From positions 124,001 through 188,000 of the forward strand of contig JAACJP010000043.1 in NCBI GenBank assembly GCA_013368375.1: 64,000 nucleotides of DNA, read 5' to 3'. Positions 20,988 to 33,154 of this stretch are shown here, piece by piece. Numbering within the stretch: the stretch's first letter is position 1; every line of letters starts with the position of its first letter. This DNA is from Tricholomella constricta. Its lineage: Eukaryota > Basidiomycota > Agaricomycetes > Agaricales > Lyophyllaceae. The notes beneath the pieces are model-generated. The model was given only the letters and a program-made list of their open reading frames with translations. It ran no database searches and was not told the DNA's origin. A program made the position numbers and the translations under genes.

Positions 20988-22463
20988 TTATACATCTGTC
21001 AAGCGACGGTCTTCTTCCTGTTGGACTACATTTTCAGTGTTGTCAACAACTATTCCATCTTCGTCATCATTTAGGGTGAGACAACGCAACGCAATGAAAA
21101 TATCTTCGAACCGCTGCGTGTAGCCAGACTTCTTGCGTAGGTGATTTGTAATGTCAACGAGGAGTTGATTCCACCGGGGGTGGGTGTTTGAATAGAGCAT
21201 CTTTAGCGTCCACTCAGCGCCCTGGGGGTTGGTCGGGTCTGGGATCCACAAGTCGTGTAGCCGAATCCATTTCATGTTGTTCGAATCTAATGTGAAGAAG
21301 TATTAGCAGCCGGCGCATCATAGAACGACTTGAGTAATAGACTTACGGGGAAGGATGCACTCGACCAATGACGGACATGCCGCCCCCCATTCCATGACCG
21401 TCGCGAAGTCTTCATCTAGATTGCAACTCAGGTTGCTCATCTTCCATGTATCGACGCAATAAAGGTGGAGGTGACGGAGCATCGAAAACCTGGATAGAAG
21501 GCCCCTGACAGTGGTCAAGTACGCCTAGCGCGGAAGACAAGGTCCTGATCAGTATCGCAACATACAGATATGCATTACGCCCTGACGATGCTCACCTCGC
21601 TCGGGCGCGAATCTACAACCAGGAGATTTGTGATGATGAGGACGTAAATATTGGGGAGCCATATCGAAATGAGATCGAGTAGGTCCAAATTCCATCCACG
21701 CCTTCGACAACTGACCAAATTGATGGTGTCGCCGCTGGAGCGCTCGAGTGATCTGATAGCATCCTGAGGTGTGCCGTCATTCGCCTCCCAGAAAATAAAA
21801 GCGGCACGAAGAGATGCATCAGGTACGAGGGCGGACACACATTCACTGTTTCCTATGAAGTATTGGAGTTTCGGAAGCACGACTTGAGGGAGAATACTTC
21901 CTATCGACAAGGGCCTGAGAGCCTCGTTGGGTGCAATTTGCAGGTAAATTATCATCGGGTGGCGATTTAGGAATAAAATTAGGGAGTCTGTGAGAGCGAG
22001 CTGGCATTCGAAGTGCCGCAAAGACGGGAAGAAGGCGTGATTAAGGACTTGAATGTAGGTCGGGTCGAAAACCATCAGTTTGAGTTCTTGAAGATGCGGC
22101 AGTTGCATGAGGGCCGCCCGGACGTTGGAGTAGAATGAAGTAAAGTAGTGGATGCCAGGTGGGGCGAAGGGACTTTCTCAACCATCAGCATAGAGGAAAA
22201 TCAAGAGGCTTGTGTACGCACGTATAGTATATGGAAAAATTCCTAACGGCCATGGCGGCTTTCTTATTTTGGGCCAAGGTACGGCAACACGCCACAACTG
22301 ACGAAGGGGTATCCAGATAAATTACACGATAGAGAGATGCAAGTGTCAAGGAGTGGAAAAGTTTCGAGACAAGACAGAGAGCCAGCTGGGTATTGGGATC
22401 GACGACATCAGCAATTTCTTCTAGGAGCTCTAAAGGAAGGCTGCAGATGGGGGGTTGAGCCAT
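20988..22463 (-). CDS. F-box protein with LRR-like C-terminus
   Basis: Four exons by splice consensus: 22463-22222, 22172-21596, 21524-21347 and 21286-20988, giving 431 residues. The start was chosen at ATG 22463 because the F-box begins eight residues later (SLPLELLEEIADVV...LCLVSKLFHSLTLASLYR), the usual layout in Agaricomycete F-box proteins; the frame is open further upstream. The middle part has irregular Leu-rich segments (LPHLQELKLMVF, FPSLRHFECQLA, LPKLQYFIGN). These proteins usually act as substrate adaptors of SCF ubiquitin ligases. The family is large and variable in mushrooms, so the target cannot be predicted. Confidence 0.8.
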
Positions 22464-23694
22464 GGTCGGCGCTCGTGGGCCTCTTGCAGCATGAAGACGG
22501 ACGAGGAATTTTAGATGAGCTGCTGAGATAGTGGAGGATATATTGACAGATCCCACAGGTGAGCTTCTCGCAACGCGGAAAACACGAGTTCGAAGTGATG
22601 CAATTATAGTGCCAGGACCCAGACGAGGTTCCCGGAAGATAAGATACCCCTTAGGATATAGGTGGCTGAAAGACGGAGAAACGACTGTGGGGAGCTTTGG
22701 GAAGCTGTGAGGGAGACTTGCTCGAGAACGACCTGCTATTAGCTTGTTGAGGTTCGTCACGCACTTGGTCACAACACCGTTCTGGATTACGCGATGACAC
22801 CGGGCGTCCCTAAACAAGCTAACTCTTTTTGTTTAGTCTTTTGAAGCCATACTGAGATTTGGTCCACCAGAGAATCAAAGATCTATGGCCATAAAGAGAA
22901 AAACGGTGTCGTCAAATTTTTGAGTGGACTTCTTTTATGTGTGGTGACCGGGTCAGCAGGCAATCAGCAGGCCAAGTTGTGAAGCGGTACTTCCCACCGT
23001 GGCCGACAGCTTTGCCTCTTAACAAAGACGCTTTCGTTCACGTAACCTTTCTACAGCGAACATCCAGCTTGTCCTCGATGCCTGCTGCTCGTCAGCCTCA
23101 GGGCTACTTTTTACTGATTCTTTGGATCAATACCTGGTATTAGTTCAAGATCTATGTCTTCACCGCCTTTTGACAGGCGCAATCTAATCTCTCTCCCGCA
23201 ATACTTGGGCTTTTGTTGAGTTCGAGTTCAGGGCGATGCTTTGCCTCCCGATCCTGGAACAGTCCTTTTGAAAAAAAAACCCCGTCATGTACGTCAATAA
23301 AGCCTGCAATTAGGAGTATTTGGACGGACTTATACCATGATACAAATGCACAGCAGGGCACATCCAGAGCGCCAGCATTGAAGCTTGCAATTTCAAGCAC
23401 ACGGACGAACTTGTACCGTGGTACGATGATGCACGACACCAGATATCCCCGATATTACGCGTTGAGTCAAACTTGAATGTGACCAGGCTAGGCTCAGTCC
23501 TCTTGCCTCCAGCCGGCTTACGTAACCGTAGGCCTTGACGCGTCCACGGCACGACTCCCAGTTCATATATAACACGATCCCTGGCAGCCCCATCCACGCA
23601 TCGCATGCAACTCCTCAGCTTCTCATCCATCTTCGTCTCTCTCAGCATCCTCCTAATATCCTATTTTTCCTTCTCCTTCTCTCGGAACAGCACC
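22464..23694. other. Intergenic, nothing recognised
   Basis: Upstream regions of two divergent genes. Two diverged copies of a 40-bp block (GGACGGACTTATACCATGAT near 23322 and CGGACGAACTTGTACCGTGG near 23402) are visible. An upstream ATG at 23605 is in frame with the SDR gene and would add a hydrophobic 30-residue leader. Confidence 0.45.
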
Positions 23695-24709
23695 ATGCCC
23701 ACACTCACCGCCGTCCGTGCCGCCAACGCCGCATTCAACCGGTCCTACACCCCCGTCGCCATTATCGTGGGGGGGACATCTGGGATTGGGCAAGGGATCG
23801 CAGAGGCGTTCGCTCGGCACACTAAAGGAAACGCCCATATCGTCATCGTAGGCCGTAACCGCGCCGCTGCCGACGCTATCATCGCTCAGCTCCCCAAACC
23901 CGCTCCGGAGAGCAGCACCACCACCACCGCGCAATACAAATACACACATGAGTTCGTGCAGTGCGACGTGACGCTCATGAAGAACGTCGAGTCCGTGACG
24001 CAGGCGCTTCTCGCGCAGATACCAAAGATCAATTTCCTGGTCATGAGCCCTGGGTTCTTGTCCATGAAGGGGCACGACGAGACGGTGGAGGGCATCGATA
24101 GGAAACTTGCGGTGCATTACTACGCGCGGTGGAAGTTTGTGGAGGGGTTGCTTCCTGCGTTGAGGAGCGCGAAGGAGGCGGGGGAGGATGCGAAGGTGTT
24201 GTCGGTGCTTGCTGCTGGGAAGGGCGCGGATATCGACCTTGAGGATCTAGGCTTGAAGAAGAGGTATTCTGTTGCTAATGCGGGCCTGACGACGCCGACA
24301 TATAATGATCTCATGCTGCAGGTCAGTAGGGCGTCATCTTCTGGGTCACTCGTTTTACTGATGAGCCCTTTCCTATGAACAGGAATTTGCGGAGAAAAAC
24401 CCAGCTTTGACATTCGTACACTCGTATCCGGGGGTTGTCAGGACTGGCTTGGCCTCAAAATCAGAAACGGGGTTCATCAGAGCGGGGTCGTCTCTCATCA
24501 CGGCGCTTGTGTACCCCTTTTCGACATCGTATCAGGATTGTGGGGAGTATATGCTGCATGGCCTCCTGAACAGCAAACAGGGCTTCTCCCGGGTCGGCTC
24601 GCTAGGCGAGGATATTGGGATGAAGCGGTATTTTGGATCTGTAGAAGCGAGGAAGAAGTTGTGGGACCATACCGTCGAAGCCACCAAGGTGTCGTCTTTG
24701 AACTCTTGA
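23695..24709 (+). CDS. Short-chain dehydrogenase/reductase
   Basis: Two exons, 23695-24321 and 24383-24709, with one 61-nt intron, giving 317 residues. The Rossmann cofactor motif is GGTSGIGQG near residue 22, and the catalytic Tyr and Lys are in YARWK (YxxxK). The ATG at 23695 has a good context (CACC before ATG) and starts MPTLTAVRAAN, which suits the family. The in-frame ATG at 23605 would add a signal-anchor-like segment (SIFVSLSILLISYFSF), so a membrane-anchored form is possible. Expected to reduce or oxidise a small carbonyl or alcohol with NAD(P)H; the substrate is unknown. C-terminal landmarks FVHSYPGVVRT and DCGEYMLHGLL are intact. Confidence 0.85.
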
Positions 24710-25385
24710 TTCTTTGTGTCCTTACATCAAATAAAAAAACACTTCATAAATAAGCCTATCGACCTACATATGAGACGTACCGGTCACAGTGTACCATTAT
24801 AGATTCCGCTGTCTGGTCATTGCTCGATGCGTGCTTGCCGTCCTCGGTGACTCCGGATCTCTGATCTCTGATTTTTTCATGCGCATGTCGGGTGGAGGCA
24901 TCTGCGCGATGGTAGAAAGTTAGGAGAACGTAGAGAGCAATCGGCGGCCGGGGATGATCTTGCGGAAGGAGGTGTGATCCTACCGTATCACGGCCCGGGC
25001 TCGAAAACACAACGGAAGACTTCCTATTGCGGACAAGCAGTCGAAACTTAAATATATGCGCTGGCCACTATATAAAGCGCTTGAGATTTCACTCTGGATT
25101 AAATGTCCCTCTTCTCTCTCCTTATTGCATCGCGTTACCTTGAGTTGATCATAGCCCGCGCGAGAGGCCCTGATCGTGTACGCGTGACGTCATCTCAAGC
25201 TATTGCAAATAGACGCGGGGCGATTGGTTGAGCATCGGCGCCTAACCCCACGTTTTGTGCCTGAGGACAGCGGCAAGAGGTGCCTGACCAGCGTTCACAC
25301 GCTGACACCGTTACGCCCAACTCCAGCCCGAGGAATGTTCTTGCCCCACTCGTCGTGAGCAGCCAAATCCATATTTCTCTCTACA
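24710..25385. other. Intergenic, nothing recognised
   Basis: 3' flank of the SDR gene and promoter region of the transcription factor gene. A TATATAAAG lies at about 25070, roughly 315 bp before the start codon. Confidence 0.5.
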
Positions 25386-28300
25386 ATGCCTCCTGATCCC
25401 ACACGCGCGTCCTCCACCCGCCGAACGCAACGCAAGATTACTGAAGAGGAGCTCAAAGACATCGAGCTCAAACGCATCAGAGGTCCGTATGTGCTTGCCG
25501 TTACACTGTCGCCTATTCTGTCTTACACTTTCATCTTAGGCGAACTCTCCTGCGCCGAATGTCGACGTCTCAAGCTGCGCTGTGACAAAAAGGTTCCGTG
25601 CGGTTCGTGTTGTAGAAGAGGATGCGAGAGCATATGCCCATGTGGTACGATCTCTGCGCCTGTGCAATGTATTGATTAATTCACTCCTGTTGTAGGCATT
25701 TTGTCAGCAGGTCAAGGCACTCGGTACGTGCTCTCATCCGCATATCCCTTTGGCTCTTGGGCTTCTCTTTAGCTCCTCTCATCTTATATCGCAGATTCAT
25801 ACTGGCCGACACCGAACACCTTCACAAGAAGATCGCGGACATGAGCTATCGCATACGGCAACTGGAAGACGCCCTCGCCATTCTACAAGCTACGGTCTCC
25901 GACCAGCGACACCCCCTGCTACAAGACGAACTTCTCAAAGTCAAGTTTGGCCCAGAAGCAACCGAAAGCCGCCTGCCGTCTTCGTCACCATCGTTGGGTG
26001 CAGAGCAGGTGGTAGACCAGTCCATCGACGCACTAGGCACCCTCACCCTCGACGACTCGGGCGAGGTAAAGTACTTTGGCAGGTCTGCCGGCTCCGAGGT
26101 ACGTCATGTCTTCGATCTATCCGTTCTCCAGCTAATATTTCTCTCCAAGACCCTCATGATGGTAAAGACCACTTCGTATATTTATTCGAGCGTCCCAGTG
26201 ACCAAATAACAGGCCGGCGACGACTGGGACGACTCGAGCGACGACGACGAGGGGGCCTCCCCGGCGTCCATGAGCCCCGAGCTCGCGAACCTCTTCCCCT
26301 TCTCCAAGGGCTCCAACACCAAAACGCTCGCCCTCCTCGAATCGCACCTCCCCCCACACGAACGCGCTTGCGCCCTCGCCGAGTCGTACCTCAACCACGG
26401 CGCGAGCTTCTTCCGCCCCATCAAGCGTGACGAGCTCTTTGACGTGTTCATGCCGGGAATATACAAAGCCGCTTCTAGCGGAATGTCGAAGAACGCGCCG
26501 CATGCGCTGGCAACACTGTACTTTCTGTTTGCGCTGGGGGCTCTGCTGGATCTGGGGTTGCCGCCATTCAGCGCAGAGGCGGAACATTATTACGAGCTGG
26601 GCCGCGCGACGCTGGCGCTGAGGGTCGTGTTTGACTCGCCGCAGGTGGACACGGTGCAGGCGTTGGGATTAATGGCGACATACCACTGTCTGGCGGGCAA
26701 GAAGTACACGAGGGACAGCGCAGTGAGTCCATCTTTGTAGCAATCTGCGGCCCTCTCTCATTACTTCTGCAGTGGTGCGTGATGAGCTTTGCTGCAAAGT
26801 TGGCTCAAGGGGTATGTTCTTCGTCTGGCCGCATCACACCATGTGCTGATTCTCTGTTCAGCTCGGTCTTCGTAAGCCTGCCCTGCTCGCAGCCCCATCA
26901 CTACTTACCCACTTTCGGCAGATCGAGACAGCGCAAGGTGGAACATGGATGCGACAACGGTCCAGAAACGCAGGACGCTCTTCTGGGAGGTGTTCACTGC
27001 GGATGTGTCCCACGTGCGTCCCCTCTTTCCCCGCACTCCCTGGCGACCCTTAACCTCTCCTGCAGAGCCTCGCACTCGGCCGCCCGCCCGCCATGCACCT
27101 CTCGTACGTCGACTGCGAGTTCCCCATCGACGAGGAAGCGACGCTCAGCGATACCGGAGAGATCCAGAACGGATGTATGTGCTGCATTCCATCTCTATGT
27201 GCTCCTGCTGACGACGACAATCCACTTGCAGTCTGGAGAATGAAATACACATTTGGGCGAGACATGTTCCTTGCCGTGGCCGACACGACGCTCGTTGCCA
27301 AGTCACCCAGTTACACCACTGTGCTCGATCTCGACCGGAAAGTGCGCGAGGTGTCGTTCCCGACCTCGTTCAAGCCTTACGTCTCGCTCGAGGATGGGGA
27401 AGAGGCGTATTACTCGAGCTCGCTCAGCCTGCAAGGGTTCTATGCCAGTCAGCACCGCACCGTCAGTCAGTATCATCCCCCCCTTCTGTACCCGCTGAAT
27501 CTAACTCTCATTTCTAGCGATGATTTACCTTCACCGCAGTTTCTTTGCGCAGGCGATGCTGGACCACCCCTCGAACCCGCTCCTGAGCGCCTTCGCCCCG
27601 TCCTTCCTGACCGCGTACCGCTGCGCATCGATCATCATCAAGGCGTCCGCGCACCAGTTTGACCGCTGTGCGGAGATGGCGATGCGTGCGTGGTTCTTGA
27701 TGTACCATACATTCTCTGCAGCTGTGCGTGCCTTTTCGGTTCTTCACTTCCTCTCTCTCTGGTTTTGGCTCATCGCATCGTCTGCACCTCAGATCATTGT
27801 AGGAACAGTCGTCACCCGCTCCCCGAACTCGAACGTCGCGCCCAGCGCCCTGCAGGATCTGACTCGCGCCGTAGAGCTGTTCGAGCGCACTGCGCAGCAG
27901 TCACAGCGTGCCAAGGTTGCCCTGGTACGTGCATCATCAATAGTACTCATACCCATCGCTCCCCCCAAAAAAAAAGAAAAGAAAAAACACAATTAACGAA
28001 GAGTGATTGATCATCCCAACAGGGCGTTCTCCAGAAACTCAAGGAAAAAGCCATCCGTGCATATACCCAATCCGCATCCGCCACGTCTCCGAGCATTCCC
28101 ATCGAGCCGTCCGGTTCCTTGAGCCCCACGAATCTGTCCCCCTTTTCGTCTGAACACCGAAATCAAGCCCAAGCTCAAGCCCAGGACGACGGAGACGACG
28201 AGCTCGCCATTTTCGGCGGCCAGACGCGTGTTTTGTCACGGAAGTCGCGTGGTAGTAGACGCTCCGGCACGGTGTCGTTGTCTATGTCTAATAATACGGA

Positions 28301-29357
28301 CTCGCCCTCGCCACACGGCAACGGCATTCCGGGCTCGCCGGCTATTATGGGCGACGCGAGCCGCCAGTCGCTCGCTGCGATATCGTTGTCGTTGTCCGCT
28401 GCTGATGTGCATCCTGCGCTTGTCGAGTATCTGGGGGCGGCGGCGTTCCGTGATCGTGGCCGTGGGACGAACAATAATGTGGACGACGATATGTGCGGTG
28501 GGGACTCCTCTCTCTCGTCGTCGAGTCTTGCTGCGCATCGCCCGGCTGAGATTTATGCGGCGCTACAACCACAGCAGCAGCATCAGCCAGGCAAGGAGAT
28601 GGGTAACGGCGACTTGCTTTCGAGGGGCTTTGGGGGGCATAGCGCGGGTCAGGCGCTGCAAAACCACGCTGTCACAATAGCCCCACCACCATCATCCACC
28701 TCATCCACATTTATCTCATCCTCATCCTCATCCTCATCCTCATCCGCTTCCCTAATTGCTGCCAATTCCTATTTGTCATACCTCCAGTCTGCGGCTCATA
28801 CTCAGACTCATACTCAGGTGCAGGCGCAGCAGGAATGGCGCGAGCTCTCACCGGATCCGAACGGGCTTCCGAAGCCGGACACTTCGTTCAATTGGATCCC
28901 GCCTTCCTCCTCCCTCCAGCAGCAGCAGCAGCGGGACCTCGTCGTGGATACCCCGATGACTGTGACTGGGATGCATATCGACGCGCATTCTGGGGCGCCA
29001 GCGTCGTCGTTGTCGTCATATGACCCTGCCGACCTAGACCGTATGCTTAATTTTGGTGACACTGGCCGTGGATACCATTTAGAGCCTGCAGGTCCAGGAA
29101 ACGAGGAGGACGACAATGCGGCGATGGCGATGGCGACTGACCCTAGTACTAGTAGTGCGGGGGGAGCACGCCTTGAGCTCGGCCTGATGGAGGGATCGGA
29201 CATCGACTCGGGGTGGTTATCGTTCATGCAGGATTGTGGCATCATTGATGCGAGTTTGACGCCTCCTCTTACTTTACAGCAGCCGCTGTCTCGTTCTGAG
29301 AGTACTGCTGACGCGGAGGCGGAGACGGAGGCGGAAGCGGAGATGGGTTCTGGGTAG
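25386..29357 (+). CDS. Zn2Cys6 fungal transcription factor
   Basis: Fourteen exons by splice consensus and frame: 25386-25482, 25540-25644, 25696-25723, 25795-26098, 26150-26161, 26213-26722, 26773-26811, 26862-26871, 26922-27013, 27066-27174, 27232-27465, 27518-27723, 27793-27924 and 28023-29357, giving about 1070 residues. The DNA-binding cluster has six Cys in C-x2-C-x6-C-x5-C-x2-C-x8-C spacing (CAECRRLKLRC...CGSC...C). A coiled-coil segment follows (LHKKIADMSYRIRQLEDAL). The middle is a Fungal_trans domain (GLHRDSARWNMD, RRTLFWEVF, ALGRPPAM). The C-terminal 440 residues are Ser/Gln/Asp rich and probably activating. Two exons are only 10 and 12 nt. It should act in the nucleus as a pathway-specific regulator; its targets are unknown. 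Confidence 0.85.
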
Positions 29358-29683
29358 CTGGCTTTTCTGCTTTTTGGAAGTGCTTTATTTTTTTTGGCTG
29401 TCTATGGTTGTATTATGTTTCATTTATCTTTGTCCCATTCGGTGTGTGGGTGTATCGCTTCTTTCCCTTCTTATTATATCTACCTGTATACTATACTCAC
29501 TCGCTTCGAGGTATGTACAGCCTGGTGCATTTCTTGAGATTGAATCGGACTAATTGGACTAGTTAGATACTTTACGACAACGCAATCGCCACGAAGTTGA
29601 AAAATGGAATGGAGAATCGTTCGTTGTGGACGACCGAATAAAAGAAAAAGAAAAAGAAAACTACAGGGGTATCATCAACGACT

Positions 29684-31720
29684 CTAAAGAGAAGAAGTAT
29701 ACTGAAACGACAGATGTGCCCTCGATGTTGTACCCCCACTTTCCAGCATATGCAAGGCCTGCTGGACGGCTCCATCAAGCGTGGTCGACCAGGCTGTGGA
29801 AATAGTGGTGGGCATGAACATCACACTGTGATCTCTCTCAAGGCAAAGTCAAGGTCATGCACGTACACCACTCCCAGTTGTGCTTGATAGCATCACCAAG
29901 TTTCGGGAGCCATTCCGGGTCGTCGTCGTTGTCACCCAATGACTCGGAGACACCGGGAAGCTGCAGCCCGAAAAGCCGACCATTGATAAGTGATCGTTCA
30001 GCGACTTCCATCGCTATTGGACGGCGTATCTGATCATAGATAGATAGGGCGTTTGGCACGGTTTCGAGCGTGGTGAGGCGATGCCCGAGAAGCGTGGCTA
30101 GGATGAAGGCGTCCTTTCAATTCAAAACCGTAAACCGTCGTTCCGGAAGTGAGGTGTGTGCGTTCTAGTACCATGCAGTACTAGAACTTACCTCGATGGC
30201 TTGGCCTGCTCCTGACGCTTGTTGCGGAGACATTGCATGTGCCTTGTTTTGGAACTCAGTGGATATATGTGACTTCGCTTAAAAAAGTTGAAACGCACCG
30301 CGTCACCTAGAAGGGCCACGTTTCCGAACGTCCATGACTTGAGGGGTCTTGAGGTGTGGATCGCCCACCGCGATGGCTTGTCAACACACTGTCGAAAAGT
30401 TTAATGTCCCTGCATACCGAGGGTCAGGCATATAGCTAGAGTGGGTACCTGGAGGATCGCCTGCAGTTCAGGCTCCCAATGGGCGTGTGTTTCGAGCAAG
30501 TGGTCTTTCTCGACGTTCATAACCCACGGACCATCGAACGTTGTTCCAGCAAGCTCTTCATTCGCGTGGTACGCACCGACGTTGATGAGCTTACCAGAAG
30601 ATATGGGATACACAACCACGTTCTGATCGACAGCCCACGATCAAAATGTGGAGCAGGCCGTTCCGAGAACATCGCATCCAGACGTACCACATGCTGGCCC
30701 ATATACTACCACAGAGATAAATTGAAGTCAGTTTGATATTTGAATTGAGATTGAGATGGGGCAAGACTCGGCATAATGTACCATCGTAGGAATGGAGTTC
30801 GGCTCCGGGACCCGTATCTTCTTCTCAGGATGGGCGTCCCTATACGCCTGAAGACGCTCCGTGCGGGCGAGAGCCCGGTAAGCCACGATCCCCGTCCATA
30901 CGGGCTCGATACTATTCAGCAGATGCGCTGCTTCATCGAATCTGCCTGCAGCGGCGGCGTGTTCCGCTTTATGATTCAACATGGAGCGACGGACAGTCGA
31001 TTTTAAACCGTCGGCACCGATGAGGATATTGCAGGTAGCCGTGGACCCGTCTTCGAACCGTAGGCTGATGTTGCCTGGCTTTTCTTCGGTATAGGATTGG
31101 AGGCGGCGGGAGAAGACTGTGTTGTAGCGGAGAGGCAGGTGGTCCATCAAGACTTGAAGAAAATCCGGTCTGTGGTATCGAAGGAAGCTTCCTGAGGAGA
31201 ACCGTCAGTCGTCAGTTACATTGGGAGGAGGTGAAGAAGTGTACCTTGGGTCTGCAGCTTATAGAAATCATGTCCCTCTCTTTGATCGCTCTTTCGGAAT
31301 ATGAAGGTATCCGCTTGAAAATTTGAATGATGAGTACAACGTAGTAATGTTGAAGGCGAGAGCAGGACACATACATAGGTCATAACTTGGCTCTGACGCC
31401 GTTACGCGCGTGAGATCTTCACCGAGTCCTAGATGCTCCAATACTTTCCAGACGCGAGGCCATACTCCAATCCCTGCACCAACTTCTGAGAATCTGGTCG
31501 CTGCCTCATAGATATCGACGTCAATTTCCGGATATTTGGAAAGTGCAACTGCGCTGTGATCAGCTAGTTACTAAGCAAATCAGAGAGGGTGTGTCGTTAC
31601 CAGCCAACGCAAGGCCTCCAATACCACCACCACTAAGAAATGTATCAATATCAGAGAGCGCAGGAACGTAAAATCAGAACTGGCGCACCATATAGCAACG
31701 CGGAATTTATTTCCTGACAT
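29684..31720 (-). CDS. FAD-dependent monooxygenase, salicylate hydroxylase-like
   Basis: At least 11 exons from ATG 31720. The FAD-binding N-terminus (CGGGIGGLALA) is formed across intron 1 (31688-31633). Later landmarks are EVGAGIGVWPRVWKVLE, the NADPH-loop region CNILIGADGLKSTVRR, and the second FAD motif NVALLGDAAHAMSPQQASGAGQAIEDA. One exon (30705-30688) is only 18 nt. The last intron is uncertain: a donor near 29868 and acceptor at 29826 give a C-terminus ending at TAG 29686-29684, while reading through ends at 29838. The enzyme should hydroxylate an aromatic acid or similar ring with NAD(P)H and O2. Key motifs are intact. Confidence 0.8.
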
Positions 31721-31959
31721 AGTGCAAGGTGGGGTAAATTCTGTCAGGAAGGCGTTTTAAACATACCATGGCCGCCTAGATCGGGGTTCTTACTGTAAGA
31801 TCAGTGACGTGCATGAGAATCAAAGATGAGCCAATTCACTGGCATGAATAAAAGCGTCCCTGGCATCAGCCCCGAGTGTCCTTGCGGAGGCAGGGTTGAA
31901 TGGAAATTGTGCGGGGCAAGTGCAGCAGTGACGTTAGTCAGTTCGGGGTAGAATGAGAC
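31721..31959. other. Short intergenic stretch, nothing recognised
   Basis: Lies between the monooxygenase start and the carbonic anhydrase relic. No domain is seen in the short frames. Confidence 0.4.
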
Positions 31960-32310
31960 CTTTCCAGCCCTTGTCGCACGACTTTGTCGTAAGCGTGCTT
32001 GAAATGTAAAAAGTAGTAAAACGTTCAAAATCAAAAACCCGACTGAGAATTGGGTATTGAAAGCTGGCGCCTGGTATTAGAAGGAGACAACTTACTGATT
32101 TGCATTTATATACCTTGAGTGGCAGCTCCTCGGCCTCAGTCCGACCATATTCATGTGGCCAGGCGCATTCTGCGTACCGGGCGTTCTTATGAATGTGAGG
32201 CCTTCAAAGATAGTATGCGGCACGGACCAGCTGTCTTTTGAACAAAAACGAATCATGATGTTCCGATGGCGAAGTACTGCGGTTCCGAAATGATCGTCTC
32301 TGTAGGATAA
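31960..32310 (-). pseudogene. Carbonic anhydrase 3' fragment, decayed
   Basis: The stretch resembles the 3' part and 3' flank of the carbonic anhydrase at 13205-14085. Shared blocks include GGCCAGGCGCATTCTGCG (32157 against 13249), the GGCAGCTCCT block near the stop, and a block around GTATG.GGCA...CCAGCTG.CTT.TGAACAAAA (32210 against 13615). Most of the middle is missing and frames are broken. Similarity continues into the downstream flank (AAACCCGA.TGAGAATTGG), so genomic DNA was copied, not an mRNA. Confidence 0.7.
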
Positions 32311-33154
32311 ATTCTGCACTCAGATAGCACTCACAGGAGTCGATGCTCAATGGAGAGTGCACAGTAGTATCATCTCAATCTGATTTGTTTCGATCGTAGT
32401 GGATTCAATCATTGTTTAACCGGTGATTGTGTCAGCCAAGTGCCAGCTCCGACCTCGACCTGCCACCGTGACACTGACCTATTTTTCTTCCATTGCCCGT
32501 GCTCCAATTTCTTCGGCAATTTTATGCTCATATTAAGTCCTCATACCACTTCAACATAGCCTCTTTTTTGCATGAGAGAAAAAACAATGCGCAACGTGAG
32601 CTTGGTCGAGCAAGCATATGAGATAGTACGAACTCGCATGACGTCTAGACCTGACTGTCACTCACAGTCTTTGCCAGGATCCCAATGCGCTCGTCATACT
32701 TACCGAACCGAATTATACTCGCAAGCCATCTGGTAACTCACGCTCAGAGTCCAACTCTGGACTAGTGGTCAATCCCCCCATATTTTCATCATCTTGTCAA
32801 CCTATACTAAGAATTTACGTGGCAGGAAGTCGATGAGTCCATGTGTAACTTGCTCAACAGCCGCTGGCTCAATCCTGATCTCGTGGACCATGTCTTGGGC
32901 GATGTCGTTTCTGTCCCTTTAGCCGCTCGCATCATGCTGTCCTTTCTATGCTGTGGAGTCCTCACTGTCGAGTTGAACGGCGAAAAGCTAATTCGTGACC
33001 AGTGGCCCAGAGCGTGTAACCATGCGGCCTCATGCGCAAGCCTTTCTTCGACAACTGATTCAATTCCTGAGAACACGGATACGTCTGGACATGGGCAAAA
33101 CAACTGGGCACGGGTACAGGGCGTAACGCCGAGAATTTCTTCAGTGCTGTTGGA
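32311..33154. other. Intergenic, possibly 5' exons of the kinase gene
   Basis: No clear gene. The frame of the downstream kinase is open from about 33075, and a frame at 32841-33182 in another phase could be a remnant or an upstream exon. I could not fix a splice join. Confidence 0.35.
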
